A DNA stretch of 20,675 bases from Acinetobacter johnsonii CIP 64.6 (GCF_000368045.1 NZ_KB849235.1:867191-887865); one strand, 5' to 3'. Shown: positions 1 through 7,647, numbered from the stretch's first letter. The notes: a model not told the origin generated them from the letters alone. Numbers and translations: made by a program.

Positions 1-155
1 ACAAGATTTGTATTCAATCCATGTTGCAAAGCGACCGAAGCAATTGAAACGTCCGGTGCTTTACAAGCCTGAACGATCTGCTGTTTAAATTCAGCACTGT
101 ATGTTCTTCGTTTTTTCGCAAGAGATGCGATGGATGTCTGGTGATTTGTAGTCAT
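1..155 (-). CDS. tnpA: IS66-type TnpA (Orf1), N-terminal part only
   Basis: The first 51 codons are visible before the window edge. The start ATG is at 155-153, just past the internal hairpin of the IS. The peptide carries a basic stretch (AKKRRTYSAEFKQQIV, residues 13-28) and then a helix-turn-helix-like segment (SIASVALQHGLN). This is the usual layout of the small DNA-binding OrfA/TnpA protein of IS66 elements, which are expected to carry TnpB and the DDE transposase TnpC next. The right-hand copy shows only its first three codons (20667-20675, identical). The remainder cannot be judged, so an intact element is not proven. Confidence 0.75.
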   Translation of the reverse strand, partial: MTTNHQTSIASLAKKRRTYSAEFKQQIVQACKAPDVSIASVALQHGLNTNL

Positions 156-159
156 AAAT

Positions 160-193
160 TTTAGTCCCCACTTGTTTTTAAGTGGGGACTAAA
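160..193. repeat. Perfect hairpin inside the IS end, before tnpA
   Basis: Arms TTTAGTCCCCACTT (160-173) and AAGTGGGGACTAAA (180-193) are perfectly complementary over 14 bp around a 6-nt loop. It lies between the IS terminus and the tnpA start codon. It recurs exactly at 20629-20662 in the right copy. On the tnpA transcript it would fold about 5 nt upstream of the start codon and could limit translation, particularly of read-through mRNA entering from outside. That role is inferred from other IS elements. Confidence 0.7.
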
Positions 194-303
194 TTAAGGC
201 TTATAGGATGAATTCATAAGGTGTGTTCAGCGGACGCTTACTTTCCTTTAGACAGCGTGGCAGAAAATGAAATATTTATACTGTCTAGCACGACCGCATC
301 CCA

Positions 304-330
304 TAAAAAAATCCACCAAAGGGCGGATTT
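304..330 (-). terminator. Intrinsic terminator of the IclR regulator gene
   Basis: Read on the minus strand, a 9-bp stem (AAATCCGCC with GGTGGATTT, one G-U pair) and a 4-nt loop are followed by a run of T. It lies about 37 nt beyond the stop codon of the IclR-type gene. Confidence 0.75.
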
Positions 331-366
331 AAAACTTAATTCATCTTTTCAATGCAATCGACGCTT

Positions 367-1155
367 TTATATGGCAGCAGCTGGACGAAATAAAGCATCG
401 ATCTGTCGCTGTACGCCAAGTACATAATCAATTGCTTGCTGCATTTGCCCTTCGGGTAACTGATCTTCTGTGCCAATACAAGTAATGACATGATCCAGTT
501 GCTGCGTGAAATTAAAGACTGGAATACTAATCGCATTGATCCCAGCCATCATATCTCCTGTGACTGAAGCATAACCTTGACTCAGGATTTTCGCTTTCAG
601 CTCTAAAAAATCTTCCCAATTTGCAGGATACTGCTCTGACTTAACGCTACTTTCCCATTCTTTTTCCAATAATGGCTTGATGATGTGCTCAGACTGATAG
701 CAGGCATGCAAGCGCCCTGTCGCAGATTTCAGCAGCGGCATGCGTGAACCGACTCGGGTAATAATATTAAAGACATGGTTAGATTCTAGAGACTGAACCA
801 CGACCGCGCCATCGGCAAACCATTTACTGACATGAATACTGCAATTCAGATGTTGCTGAATGTCCTGAATATAACGCTGGCTTAATTCCAGCATATCTGT
901 TCGTTTGAGTGCATTCACCCCAAAAGCATGTGCACGCTCACCTAAACTATAACGCCCATCCGTTAATTGCTGAGCATAGCCTTTACGAATCAAGCTCACC
1001 ACATAACGGTGTACTTTGGCCGGATGCATGGATAAAACTTCGGACAGCTCTTTTAACATCATCGGTGCATTATGTGCAGTTAATGCATCTAATACGGTTA
1101 ATCCAACTTCCAGAGACTGAACCCCTCCCTGTATTTTTTCTTCCTCAACACTCAT
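367..1155 (-). CDS. IclR-family transcriptional regulator, probable regulator of the fahA operon
   Basis: This is a DNA-binding regulator of the IclR family. An N-terminal winged helix-turn-helix (visible in MLKELSEVLSMHPAKVHRYV) is followed by the IclR effector-binding domain (for example ITRVGSRMPLLKSATGRLHA, then the GYASVTGDMMAGINAISIPVF region). It diverges from fahA-maiA-VOC across about 220 bp. That is the usual position for a local regulator, and HmgR of Pseudomonas putida, which controls homogentisate genes, belongs to the same family. Start choice: the frame is open to an ATG at 1188 (273 aa), but GGAG there is only 2 nt from the codon. The ATG at 1155 (262 aa, MSVEEEK) has AGGG 7 nt upstream and is preferred. 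The family call is firm; the regulated target is inferred from position. Confidence 0.85.
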   Translation of the reverse strand: MSVEEEKIQGGVQSLEVGLTVLDALTAHNAPMMLKELSEVLSMHPAKVHRYVVSLIRKGYAQQLTDGRYSLGERAHAFGVNALKRTDMLELSQRYIQDIQQHLNCSIHVSKWFADGAVVVQSLESNHVFNIITRVGSRMPLLKSATGRLHACYQSEHIIKPLLEKEWESSVKSEQYPANWEDFLELKAKILSQGYASVTGDMMAGINAISIPVFNFTQQLDHVITCIGTEDQLPEGQMQQAIDYVLGVQRQIDALFRPAAAI

Positions 1156-1287
1156 CGCTTTACCCTGCATAGCTGCATTAGTTGTCATAACTCCATTGGT
1201 GAATTGTACTACTTAAATCAAAAATGTGAGCCATCTAAACTTGACTCTCTCATTCAGAGTAGTATAGCTCAATAATTTACACTATTC

Positions 1288-1304
1288 ATAAATAAATTAT
1301 TTAT
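1288..1304. promoter_or_regulatory. 17-bp palindrome, candidate operator for the IclR regulator
   Basis: ATAAATAA-A-TTATTTAT is a perfect 8-bp inverted repeat about one central base. It ends at the first base of the -35 box of the fahA promoter. P. putida HmgR is reported to bind a 17-bp palindrome, so size and placement agree, but the sequence is pure A/T and could arise by chance in this AT-rich gap. Confidence 0.4.
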
Positions 1305-1331
1305 TGCGTAATTTTAAAATATAAGTATGAT
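1304..1331 (+). promoter_or_regulatory. Promoter of the fahA-maiA-VOC operon
   Basis: A -35 box TTGCGT (1304-1309) and a -10 box TATGAT (1326-1331) are separated by 16 bp. They lie 42 bp upstream of the fahA start codon. The candidate operator palindrome abuts the -35 box. Confidence 0.55.
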
Positions 1332-1373
1332 TCTATCTAGAACTTAAATTTTCCACGGAAAGGATCAATATCC

Positions 1374-2657
1374 ATGAGCAAACGCTTGAAGTCATTTGTT
1401 GAAATTGCTGCACATTCAGATTTCCCGCTAGAAAACCTGCCTTATGGCATTTTTAGTGAAAAACACAATTCGCAGCCTCGTGCTGGCGTAGCACTGGGAG
1501 AATGGGTAATTGATCTGGCGGTACTGGAAGCGCATGGTTATTGCAAAGTGGCAGATGGCAAACTGCTCTTTAATCAGCCGACACTGAATTTGTTTATTGA
1601 ATCAGGTCAAGCCAATTGGTCTAAGGTCCGCGCTGAATTACAAGTTTTGTTGTCCGCAGATAATCCTGAACTTCGTGATAATCAGACCCTGCGTGATCAG
1701 GTTTTCTTCAAACAATCAGACGTTAAAATGCATATGCCTGTAAACATCTCAGGCTATACCGATTTCTATTCGTCTAAAGAACATGCCACCAATGTCGGTT
1801 GCATGTTCCGTGACCCGAAAAATGCGCTGCTGCCCAACTGGTCAGAACTCCCTGTTGGTTATAACGGTCGTGCCAGCTCGGTCATTGTGAGTGGTACAGA
1901 CATTGTCCGTCCATCAGGACAAATCAAGCTGCCAGATTCAGAACGTCCCGTATTTTCTGCTTGCCGTAAACTCGACTTTGAACTTGAAACTGGTTTTATC
2001 GTAGGCAAGGCAAGTCAGCTGGGTCAACCTGTTCCAATTGAAAACGCTTGGGATCATATTTTCGGTATGGTGCTGTTTAATGACTGGTCTGCTCGTGACT
2101 TGCAGCAATGGGAATATGTGCCACTTGGTCCGTTTAATGCCAAAACTTTTGCGTCGTCTATTTCACCTTGGATTGTGACGCTGGAAGCACTTGAGCCATT
2201 TAAAACCAGTTCGCCTGAACAAGAGCCAAAACCTTTGGCTTATCTGTGTGAAGACAACAGCAGCAACAGCTATGACATTCATCTTTCGGTTGAAATTCAG
2301 CCTGAGAATGACGAAAAAAGTGATGTGATCTGCACAACCAACTTTAAATATATGTACTGGTCCATGGCTCAGCAGCTGACACATCATACGATTGCGGGCT
2401 GTAACTTGCAGGTCGGTGATTTGATGGGTTCAGGGACCATTTCAGGACCAACCCCAGATTCTTATGGTTCATTACTCGAAATCACATGGAATGCCACCAA
2501 ACCTTTAACGCTATCAAATGGCGAACAGCGTAACTTCATTCAAGACGGTGATACCGTCATTATGAAAGGCTATTGTGAAAAAGATGATTTGCGGCTTGGT
2601 TTTGGTGAAGTCAGCGGCAAAATTCTGCCAGCAATGGATTTTGGTTTTACCCAATAA
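1374..2657 (+). CDS. fahA: Fumarylacetoacetase
   Basis: Hydrolyses fumarylacetoacetate to fumarate and acetoacetate, the last step of tyrosine/homogentisate breakdown in the cytoplasm. The 427-aa length is normal. The N-terminal FAH domain starts with SFVEIAAHSDFPLENLPYGI. All catalytic and metal residues of mouse FAH appear four positions later: D130, H137 (catalytic), E203, E205, D237 and K257, in motifs YTDFYSSKEHATNVG, LETGF, NDWSARD and LGPFNAKTF. The ATG has a strong ribosome site (GGAAAGGA) at normal spacing. It is the first gene of a compact operon with maiA and a VOC gene. The gene is also called hmgB. No defect is seen. Confidence 0.96.
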   Translation: MSKRLKSFVEIAAHSDFPLENLPYGIFSEKHNSQPRAGVALGEWVIDLAVLEAHGYCKVADGKLLFNQPTLNLFIESGQANWSKVRAELQVLLSADNPELRDNQTLRDQVFFKQSDVKMHMPVNISGYTDFYSSKEHATNVGCMFRDPKNALLPNWSELPVGYNGRASSVIVSGTDIVRPSGQIKLPDSERPVFSACRKLDFELETGFIVGKASQLGQPVPIENAWDHIFGMVLFNDWSARDLQQWEYVPLGPFNAKTFASSISPWIVTLEALEPFKTSSPEQEPKPLAYLCEDNSSNSYDIHLSVEIQPENDEKSDVICTTNFKYMYWSMAQQLTHHTIAGCNLQVGDLMGSGTISGPTPDSYGSLLEITWNATKPLTLSNGEQRNFIQDGDTVIMKGYCEKDDLRLGFGEVSGKILPAMDFGFTQ

Positions 2658-2678
2658 TTGCAGACTAGGATGTTGCCC

Positions 2679-3317
2679 ATGAAACTGTATACCTATTTTC
2701 GTAGTTCTGCGGCTTACCGAGTTCGTATTGGCCTGAATTTAAAAGGTCTGGCCGCTGAACACGTACCTGTGCATTTAGTCAATAATGGCGGTGAACAGCA
2801 TAGTGAAAGCTACCGTCAAATCAATCCTAGTGAGCTGGTGCCCGCATGGGCAGAGCAAGATTTTGTTCTGACTCAATCGCTAAGCATTCTTGAATATTTA
2901 GAAGATAAATTCCCAGACACGGCCCTGCTCCCTCAAGACTTGCAGCAGCGTGCTTTGATCCGTGCATTTAGTTTAAGTATCGCCTGCGACATCCATCCGC
3001 TCAACAACCTACGGGTACTTCAGTACCTGACGAGTACATTGGAAATAAGTGATGCGCAGAAAACGGCTTGGTATAAACATTGGGTTTTAACGGGCTTTAA
3101 AGCCCTTGAAGCACAACTGGAACAGTCAAATGGAAAATTCTGTTTTGGCAATCAGCCGACCCTCGCGGATTGCTGCCTGATTCCACAAGTCTATAACGCT
3201 CTACGTTTTAATCTTGATTTATCCGATTATCCAAAAATTTGTTCGATCTATACCCATTGCAACAGTTTAGAGGCTTTTCAACACGCTGCACCTGAAATGC
3301 AACCTGAAGCCGCTTAA
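2679..3317 (+). CDS. maiA: Maleylacetoacetate isomerase (zeta-class GST family)
   Basis: Converts maleylacetoacetate to fumarylacetoacetate using glutathione, supplying FahA. The protein opens with MKLYTYFRSSAAYRVRI, the zeta-class GST active-site region. Here the serine pair is followed by AA instead of the SSC of eukaryotic enzymes, a variation I recall from bacterial homologues. An N-terminal thioredoxin fold is followed by an alpha-helical domain that includes QPTLADCCLIPQVYNA. The frame is open back to the fahA stop, but ATG 2679 gives the family-typical start and length (212 aa) and has AGGA about 9 nt upstream. Only 21 nt separate it from fahA, so translational coupling is likely. Also called hmgC. 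Confidence 0.93.
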   Translation: MKLYTYFRSSAAYRVRIGLNLKGLAAEHVPVHLVNNGGEQHSESYRQINPSELVPAWAEQDFVLTQSLSILEYLEDKFPDTALLPQDLQQRALIRAFSLSIACDIHPLNNLRVLQYLTSTLEISDAQKTAWYKHWVLTGFKALEAQLEQSNGKFCFGNQPTLADCCLIPQVYNALRFNLDLSDYPKICSIYTHCNSLEAFQHAAPEMQPEAA

Positions 3318-3338
3318 GTTTTTTATAAGGATATAAAA

Positions 3339-3914
3339 ATGACCATTCAAATTGAAAAAATCCACCATGTGGCCTACCGTTGTAAAGATGCCAAAGAAAC
3401 GGTGGAATGGTACAAAAAAAACCTAAATATGGATTTCATTCTCGCCTTTGCTGAAGACCATGTACCTTCAACCAAAGCCTTTGATCCCTATATGCACCTA
3501 TTCCTAAACGCAGGAAACGGCAATGTGTTGGCTTTCTTTGAACTGCCAACCCAGCCTGAAATGGGCCGCGATGAAAACACCCCAAAATGGGTGCAGCACA
3601 TTGCACTCAAAGTCAAAGACCGTCAGGCACTGATTGATGCTAAAGAACACCTAGAAGCCAATGGTATAGAGGTCTTGGGCATTACCAATCATGGTATTTT
3701 CCACTCAATTTATTTCTTTGATCCAAATGGCCACCGTTTGGAACTGGCCTATGACGATGAAAAAGCGCCACAAAAAATTGCCATGATTACAGAACAAATG
3801 AAATATGACATGCTGGAAGAATGGAGCAAAACCAAACGCGCCCCGCAGCATACGCATTTCCTACATGCAGATGAACTAAGTCATAACTCTCGTACCGCCA
3901 AAATAGATGCATAA
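3339..3914 (+). CDS. VOC-fold (glyoxalase/dioxygenase superfamily) protein of the tyrosine-catabolism operon
   Basis: A 191-aa vicinal-oxygen-chelate protein. Two beta-alpha-beta-beta-beta modules are visible: one begins KIHHVAYRCKDAKETVEWY (8-26), the second KWVQHIALKVKDRQALIDA (83-101) and ends DPNGHRLELAYDD. Candidate metal ligands are H10 (or H9), E68 (AFFELP), H87 and E135. This H-E-H-E order matches E. coli glyoxalase I (H5, E56, H74, E122). It lacks the length of 4-hydroxyphenylpyruvate dioxygenase (about 350 aa) and is unrelated to the cupin-fold homogentisate dioxygenase HmgA. AGGA lies 10 nt before the ATG, and the gap to maiA is 21 nt. Its reaction is unknown. It may be an oxygenase, an isomerase or a glutathione-dependent detoxifier in the same pathway. 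Confidence 0.85.
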   Translation: MTIQIEKIHHVAYRCKDAKETVEWYKKNLNMDFILAFAEDHVPSTKAFDPYMHLFLNAGNGNVLAFFELPTQPEMGRDENTPKWVQHIALKVKDRQALIDAKEHLEANGIEVLGITNHGIFHSIYFFDPNGHRLELAYDDEKAPQKIAMITEQMKYDMLEEWSKTKRAPQHTHFLHADELSHNSRTAKIDA

Positions 3915-3981
3915 ATTTGGCGAAAGTTGTGCTGATCGCGAATGCCTTTAGAAGTAACCTCAACGATGATTAAAAAAAGTC

Positions 3982-4003
3982 AAAGCAGCTTCGGCTGCTT
4001 TTT
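3982..4003 (+). terminator. Intrinsic terminator of the fahA operon
   Basis: Stem AAAGCAGC (3982-3989) and GCTGCTTT (3994-4001) around a stable TTCG tetraloop, followed by more T. It lies about 70 nt past the VOC stop codon. Confidence 0.88.
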
Positions 4004-4043
4004 CTGATATAAACAGGCAGCTATTCTTATTTTAATTAGAAAC

Positions 4044-4155
4044 TTAGAGTACCTTAAATCTCCTATCAATCATCAATAATTGCTTTCCATTTGCTTCACG
4101 GCGAATCCTATTTCCATCATCATCCGTATCGAATCAAATCGAATTGTTCATGCAT
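4044..4155 (-). pseudogene. Possible frameshifted small ORF downstream of arsO
   Basis: From the ATG at 4155 the frame reads MHEQFDLIRYG and stops at 4122-4120. The overlapping frame (4133-4044) continues with DDDGNRIRREANGKQLL and ends KVL. Removing one G near 4124-4125 would join both into one 36-codon reading frame. An AGG lies 4 nt before the ATG, inside one arm of an 8-bp inverted repeat (4157-4164 with 4185-4192) that spans the arsO stop codon. I do not recognise the peptide. It could be chance, a sequence error or a real decayed gene. Confidence 0.25.
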
Positions 4156-4190
4156 GAAACCTATCTACGCATCCCTTTAAACTTATAGGT

Positions 4191-5258
4191 TTAAGCACCA
4201 GTCAAATAGGCAGCAATTTCATCAGCCGCAGCTCTTGCTGTTCTGGACACTCCAATTAAAGTCGCCGATGCCATGCCTGTCCACTCACCATAGCCAACCA
4301 ACCATAAATTATTTACTTTCATTGAACGCCCATTATGAACAGCAACCGTTTGATCAGGCTCTACCACACCAAGACCTCTTAAATGATTAAGTGCAGGGTT
4401 AAATCCTGTACACCAAATGACAGCATCTACGGCTTGTGTTGTACCATCCGCCCAAACAACTGAATGTTCTTCAAATGCGTTAAACGGTTCTCGGCTATCT
4501 AATACGCCACGTTCACGGGCCTCTTTGACAGTGTCTATCATGACAATATCTCCCAAGCCACCTGCGAGTTGTTCCAAACTCCGACCTTCCTGTTGTGCTT
4601 TTAAACGCTCCGTTGCACGAAGAAACAAGACTCGCCCATCCACATCATCCGATAAAAATGCTGGTGCTGTCGTCGTGACCCAAGTCGTTTCTGCCACTTT
4701 TGAAACTTCGGCAAGAATTTGTGCACCAGAGTTGCCACCTCCAACCACGATCACTTTTTTATTAATGAAAGGCTCTGGATTTACGTAATGAGCTGAATGT
4801 ATTTGTATCCCTTCAAATCGCTCATGTCCTTCATAATGTGGAATATAAGGTTGACTCCATGTTCCTGTAGCACTGACCACAGCCTTTGCCCGCCAATATT
4901 GATCTCCAGCATACACATCTAAATAGCCATCTTTTTGTTCAATATGATTCACATGTACAGGACGAATGATCGGAAATTGATAACGTTGCTCGTATGCCGA
5001 CAAATATTCGATCACTTCATTTCGCGTTGGGTAGTTGTGTTCTGTTGTGGGCATCATCCAACCTGACAACGAACTCCATGTATGCGGTGAAAAAAGACGT
5101 AGCGACTGCCAAGCATGCAGCCATGCGCCACCCGCCTGCGTTTGATCATCTAAAATCACAAATGGAACTTTTTTACGTTTGAGAAAATAAGCTGTAGCAA
5201 GTGCCGACTGACCACCACCAATAATAACCACATCGACTTGTGCTTGTAGTTGTGCCAA
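4191..5258 (-). CDS. arsO: ArsO-type flavin-dependent monooxygenase
   Basis: A two-dinucleotide-domain flavoprotein (355 aa): an FAD-binding GGGQSA motif at residues 14-19, an NAD(P)H-binding GGGNSG at 173-178, and between them the FMO/Baeyer-Villiger-like fingerprint FxGxxxHS (F148, G150, H154), plus a late CTGF motif. ArsO proteins of this type are found at the ends of ars operons; their exact substrate is not settled. Start choice: the frame is open to ATG 5324, but the extra 22 residues do not look like family sequence. The TTG at 5258 has AGAGGAGAG 5-7 nt upstream and begins just before the Rossmann strand, so I use it. It is the last gene of the minus-strand ars operon, 154 nt beyond arsH, across a structured gap that may lower its expression. 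Confidence 0.85.
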   Translation of the reverse strand: MAQLQAQVDVVIIGGGQSALATAYFLKRKKVPFVILDDQTQAGGAWLHAWQSLRLFSPHTWSSLSGWMMPTTEHNYPTRNEVIEYLSAYEQRYQFPIIRPVHVNHIEQKDGYLDVYAGDQYWRAKAVVSATGTWSQPYIPHYEGHERFEGIQIHSAHYVNPEPFINKKVIVVGGGNSGAQILAEVSKVAETTWVTTTAPAFLSDDVDGRVLFLRATERLKAQQEGRSLEQLAGGLGDIVMIDTVKEARERGVLDSREPFNAFEEHSVVWADGTTQAVDAVIWCTGFNPALNHLRGLGVVEPDQTVAVHNGRSMKVNNLWLVGYGEWTGMASATLIGVSRTARAAADEIAAYLTGA

Positions 5259-5344
5259 AGCATCTCTCCTCTTGATTATAGTGAAGCCATATTCATAATT
5301 AAAAAAGCCCAGTCTATTCAACAAACTAAGTGACTTTTAAAAAC

Positions 5345-5404
5345 TGATCAAATCTGTAATTGGACTTTTCAATTACACAAGCTACTTTTCAACATCTTTG
5401 ATCA
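5345..5404. repeat. Nested inverted repeats between arsH and arsO
   Basis: Outer arms TGATCAAA (5345-5352) and TTTGATCA (5397-5404) enclose inner arms TGTAATTG (5355-5362) and CAATTACA (5370-5377); each pair is a perfect 8 bp. Read on the minus strand the outer stem is followed by GTTTTT, so it could act as a partial terminator or processing site between arsH and arsO. Confidence 0.55.
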
Positions 5405-5412
5405 TCTAGAGT

Positions 5413-6117
5413 TTATAAACTCCGTTGATTGACACGCTTAGATAATTCTTCTGCCGACTCTTTTCGCTCTGAATAGCGGTCTGTAAGGTACTGACTTTGC
5501 CCACGCGTCAGTAGCGTGAATTTATACAGCTCCTCCATAACATCGACAATTCGATCATAAAAGGCTGAAGGTTTCATTCGTCCATCTTCTTCAAACTCTA
5601 AAAAAGCTTTGGGAATAGACGATTGGTTTGGAATGGTGATCATGCGCATCCAGCGGCCTAAAATACGCATCTGGTTTAAGCTATTAAAAGACTGCGAACC
5701 ACCACTGACTTGCATGAGCGCCAAAGTCTTGCCTTGGGTTGCACGAATCGCACCACCTGCCAGTGGAATCCAATCAATTTGTGATTTAAAAATTGAACTC
5801 ATGGAGCCATGACGTTCCGGCGAACACCATACCATGCCCTCTGACCATGCCAAAAGTTCATGTAGTTCTTTGGCTTTTGGATGCTCCATATCCGCATCTT
5901 CAGGTAAGGGCAAGCCCTTAGGATGAAAAATTTTTACTTCAGCGCCAAACTGCTCCAAGATACGACCAGCTTCCATCACCGCCAATCGGCTGTATGAACG
6001 CTCACGGTTAGAGCCATAGAGCAGCAAAATACGGGGTGGATGATCTAGCACTTTGGCCTGTACTTTTTCTAAAGTCGGCTGATCCAAAAGATTCATATCT
6101 ACATTTGGGAGAGTCAT
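5413..6117 (-). CDS. arsH: ArsH, NADPH-dependent FMN oxidoreductase
   Basis: ArsH is a flavodoxin-fold FMN enzyme. In characterised members it oxidises trivalent methylarsenicals and aromatic arsenicals to less toxic pentavalent forms. The 234-aa protein shows the phosphate-binding loop YGSNRERSYSR (34-44) and the conserved CSPERHGSMSSIFKSQIDW block (98-116), followed by GKTLALMQVSGGSQSFN. Size matches the family. The start codon lies 5 nt past the acr3 stop, and its ribosome site (AGAGGTG) sits within the end of acr3, indicating tight coupling. It implies the operon handles organoarsenicals as well as inorganic arsenic. Confidence 0.94.
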   Translation of the reverse strand: MTLPNVDMNLLDQPTLEKVQAKVLDHPPRILLLYGSNRERSYSRLAVMEAGRILEQFGAEVKIFHPKGLPLPEDADMEHPKAKELHELLAWSEGMVWCSPERHGSMSSIFKSQIDWIPLAGGAIRATQGKTLALMQVSGGSQSFNSLNQMRILGRWMRMITIPNQSSIPKAFLEFEEDGRMKPSAFYDRIVDVMEELYKFTLLTRGQSQYLTDRYSERKESAEELSKRVNQRSL

Positions 6118-6122
6118 AGAAA

Positions 6123-7166
6123 TTACACCTCTGCTTTAAAAAACTTTTTTCTAAGCCACAAAGACACACTGACTAAAGCAATCAGCACAGGCACTTCAAC
6201 CAATGGTCCAATCACCGTCGTGAATGCGACTGGTGAAGCTAAACCAAAGGTCGCAATCGCGACAGCCAGCGCCAATTCAAAGTTATTCCCCGCAGCAGTA
6301 AAAGAAATTGCTGTGGTTTTAGGATAGTCATTCCCCATCCATTTGCTCATGAAGAAGCTGATGAAGAACATCACGATAAAGTAAATCGTCAATGGAATCG
6401 CAATACGTAAGACATCCATCGGTAAGCTCACTACGTCGTTCCCTTTGAGACTAAACATCGCCACAATCGTGAACAATAACGCCAACAAACTCAGTGGACT
6501 AATCTTAGGTAAGAAGACATGTTGATACCAATCCAGACCTTTAGCTTTTACTAGAGTGAATCGCGTCATAAAGCCAAGGAAAAATGGAATTCCCAAATAC
6601 ACCAGTACCGCATGGGTAATGGTCCAGAAATCGACATTGATTACCTGTCCAGCAACACCAAAATATGGCGGCAAGAAGGTTAAGAATAGCCAAGCATAAG
6701 TACTGAAGAATAAGATCTGGAAGATACTGTTAAAAGCTACCAATGCAGCAACATATTGGTTATCCCCACAGGCCAAACCGTTCCACACCAAGACCATGGC
6801 AATACAACGAGCCAGTCCTATCAAGATTAAGCCTGTCATGTATTCAGGATAGCTGTGTAGAAAAATGATGGCTAATGCAAACATCAGAACAGGTGCGATG
6901 AGCCAGTTTTGTACTAAGGATAGCGTCAGCGTTTTCTTATCTTTAAACACCTGTGGCAAAGCTGCATAGTCTACTTTTGCTAATGGTGGATACATCATCA
7001 GAATCAAACCAATCGCAATTGGAATATTGACAGACTCCACACTCATTTTATCCAATGCCACTGAGGCTTGTGGAAAGAACACACCGATCGCAATTCCCAA
7101 CCCCATCGCGATGAAAATCCATAGCGTGAGGTTACGATCTAAAAATGACAGTCTTTGTTGAGCCAT
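6123..7166 (-). CDS. acr3: Acr3-family arsenite efflux permease
   Basis: An inner-membrane arsenite exporter of the bile/arsenite/riboflavin transporter superfamily, unrelated to ArsB. The 347-aa protein has about ten hydrophobic segments. It carries the conserved cysteine motif GLARCIAMVLVWN, thought to contact arsenite, and the late motif GNNFELALAVAIATFG followed by GPLVEVPVLI, both typical of Acr3. The open frame extends to 7208, inside arsC, but the ATG at 7166 (MAQQRLSFLDRNLT) gives the usual length and starts 7 nt after the arsC stop codon, with GAG upstream. It exports the arsenite made by the two reductases encoded upstream. Confidence 0.95.
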   Translation of the reverse strand: MAQQRLSFLDRNLTLWIFIAMGLGIAIGVFFPQASVALDKMSVESVNIPIAIGLILMMYPPLAKVDYAALPQVFKDKKTLTLSLVQNWLIAPVLMFALAIIFLHSYPEYMTGLILIGLARCIAMVLVWNGLACGDNQYVAALVAFNSIFQILFFSTYAWLFLTFLPPYFGVAGQVINVDFWTITHAVLVYLGIPFFLGFMTRFTLVKAKGLDWYQHVFLPKISPLSLLALLFTIVAMFSLKGNDVVSLPMDVLRIAIPLTIYFIVMFFISFFMSKWMGNDYPKTTAISFTAAGNNFELALAVAIATFGLASPVAFTTVIGPLVEVPVLIALVSVSLWLRKKFFKAEV

Positions 7167-7173
7167 GATGTTC

Positions 7174-7647
7174 TCATTCAATATCTGAGATGTGATTGAT
7201 TGAAGCAATCAATTCAGGACGAGACATGTGCGCTGTATCCAGTGCAAATAACGCATCTAAACGACGATTGATATGGTCTACAGTCACTTGGAATGCTTTG
7301 AGCTTCTCTTCTTTCGGCAAGTCTAAATGCGAAGGATCAGCCAAGCCCCAATGTGCCTTGATTGCTCCACCTAAATACAGTGGACACGCTTCTTGCGCAG
7401 CCGAATCACAAACCGTAATCACTACGTCAGGTTGATATTGTTCACAATCATCAATGGTTTTACTCCACAAACCATCTGTTGAAAGACCTAGATTTTCTAA
7501 AGTTTCAATGGTCAATGGATGTACTTGCCCTGATGGCTTACTACCTGCACTGTATGCTTTCCAACCCTCTGGGGCACGACTATTAAACAGCACTTCGGAC
7601 AAAATGCTACGGCAACTGTTTCCAGTACACAAAAAAAGGAATTTCAT
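7174..7647 (-). CDS. arsC: Arsenate reductase, thioredoxin-coupled LMW-phosphatase type
   Basis: Reduces arsenate to arsenite using an intramolecular cysteine relay recharged by thioredoxin. The 157-aa protein begins with the phosphatase loop CTGNSCRS (C7, C12-R13). It has the two further redox cysteines C80 and C88 (VITVCDSAAQEACP) and the catalytic aspartate D104 (GLADPS), equivalent to C10, C82, C89 and D105 of the plasmid pI258 enzyme. It starts 6 nt after arsR and ends 7 nt before acr3. This is the second, structurally unrelated arsenate reductase in the operon. Confidence 0.95.
   Translation of the reverse strand: MKFLFLCTGNSCRSILSEVLFNSRAPEGWKAYSAGSKPSGQVHPLTIETLENLGLSTDGLWSKTIDDCEQYQPDVVITVCDSAAQEACPLYLGGAIKAHWGLADPSHLDLPKEEKLKAFQVTVDHINRRLDALFALDTAHMSRPELIASINHISDIE

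Larger units (their letters stand above)
1..241 (-). mobile_element. IS66-family element, 5' end (left copy, partial)
   Basis: The element runs off the left edge. Its terminus, read on the minus strand from 241, begins GTAAGCGTCCGCTGA, resembling IS66-family ends that start GTAAGCG. It is followed by a 14-bp hairpin (160-193) and the start of a TnpA-like gene at 155. Positions 147-241 are an exact reverse complement of 20581-20675, so both copies are the same element. The transposase genes point outward. The first bases inside the element (242-249, TTTCCTTT) do not match those beside the right copy (20573-20580, AATCATAG); target duplications would need the outer flanks. The family assignment rests on terminus and TnpA resemblance. 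Confidence 0.8.

Noticed and set aside
244..270. Plus-strand frame SFRQRGRK then stop, just inside the left IS, as a possible truncated gene end
   Set aside because: Only eight codons, no terminator in that direction and no recognisable family.
5275..5280. Perfect -10 box TATAAT on the minus strand just before arsO
   Set aside because: A transcript from it would start within or after the arsO ribosome site, and the -35 region is poor; more likely chance.
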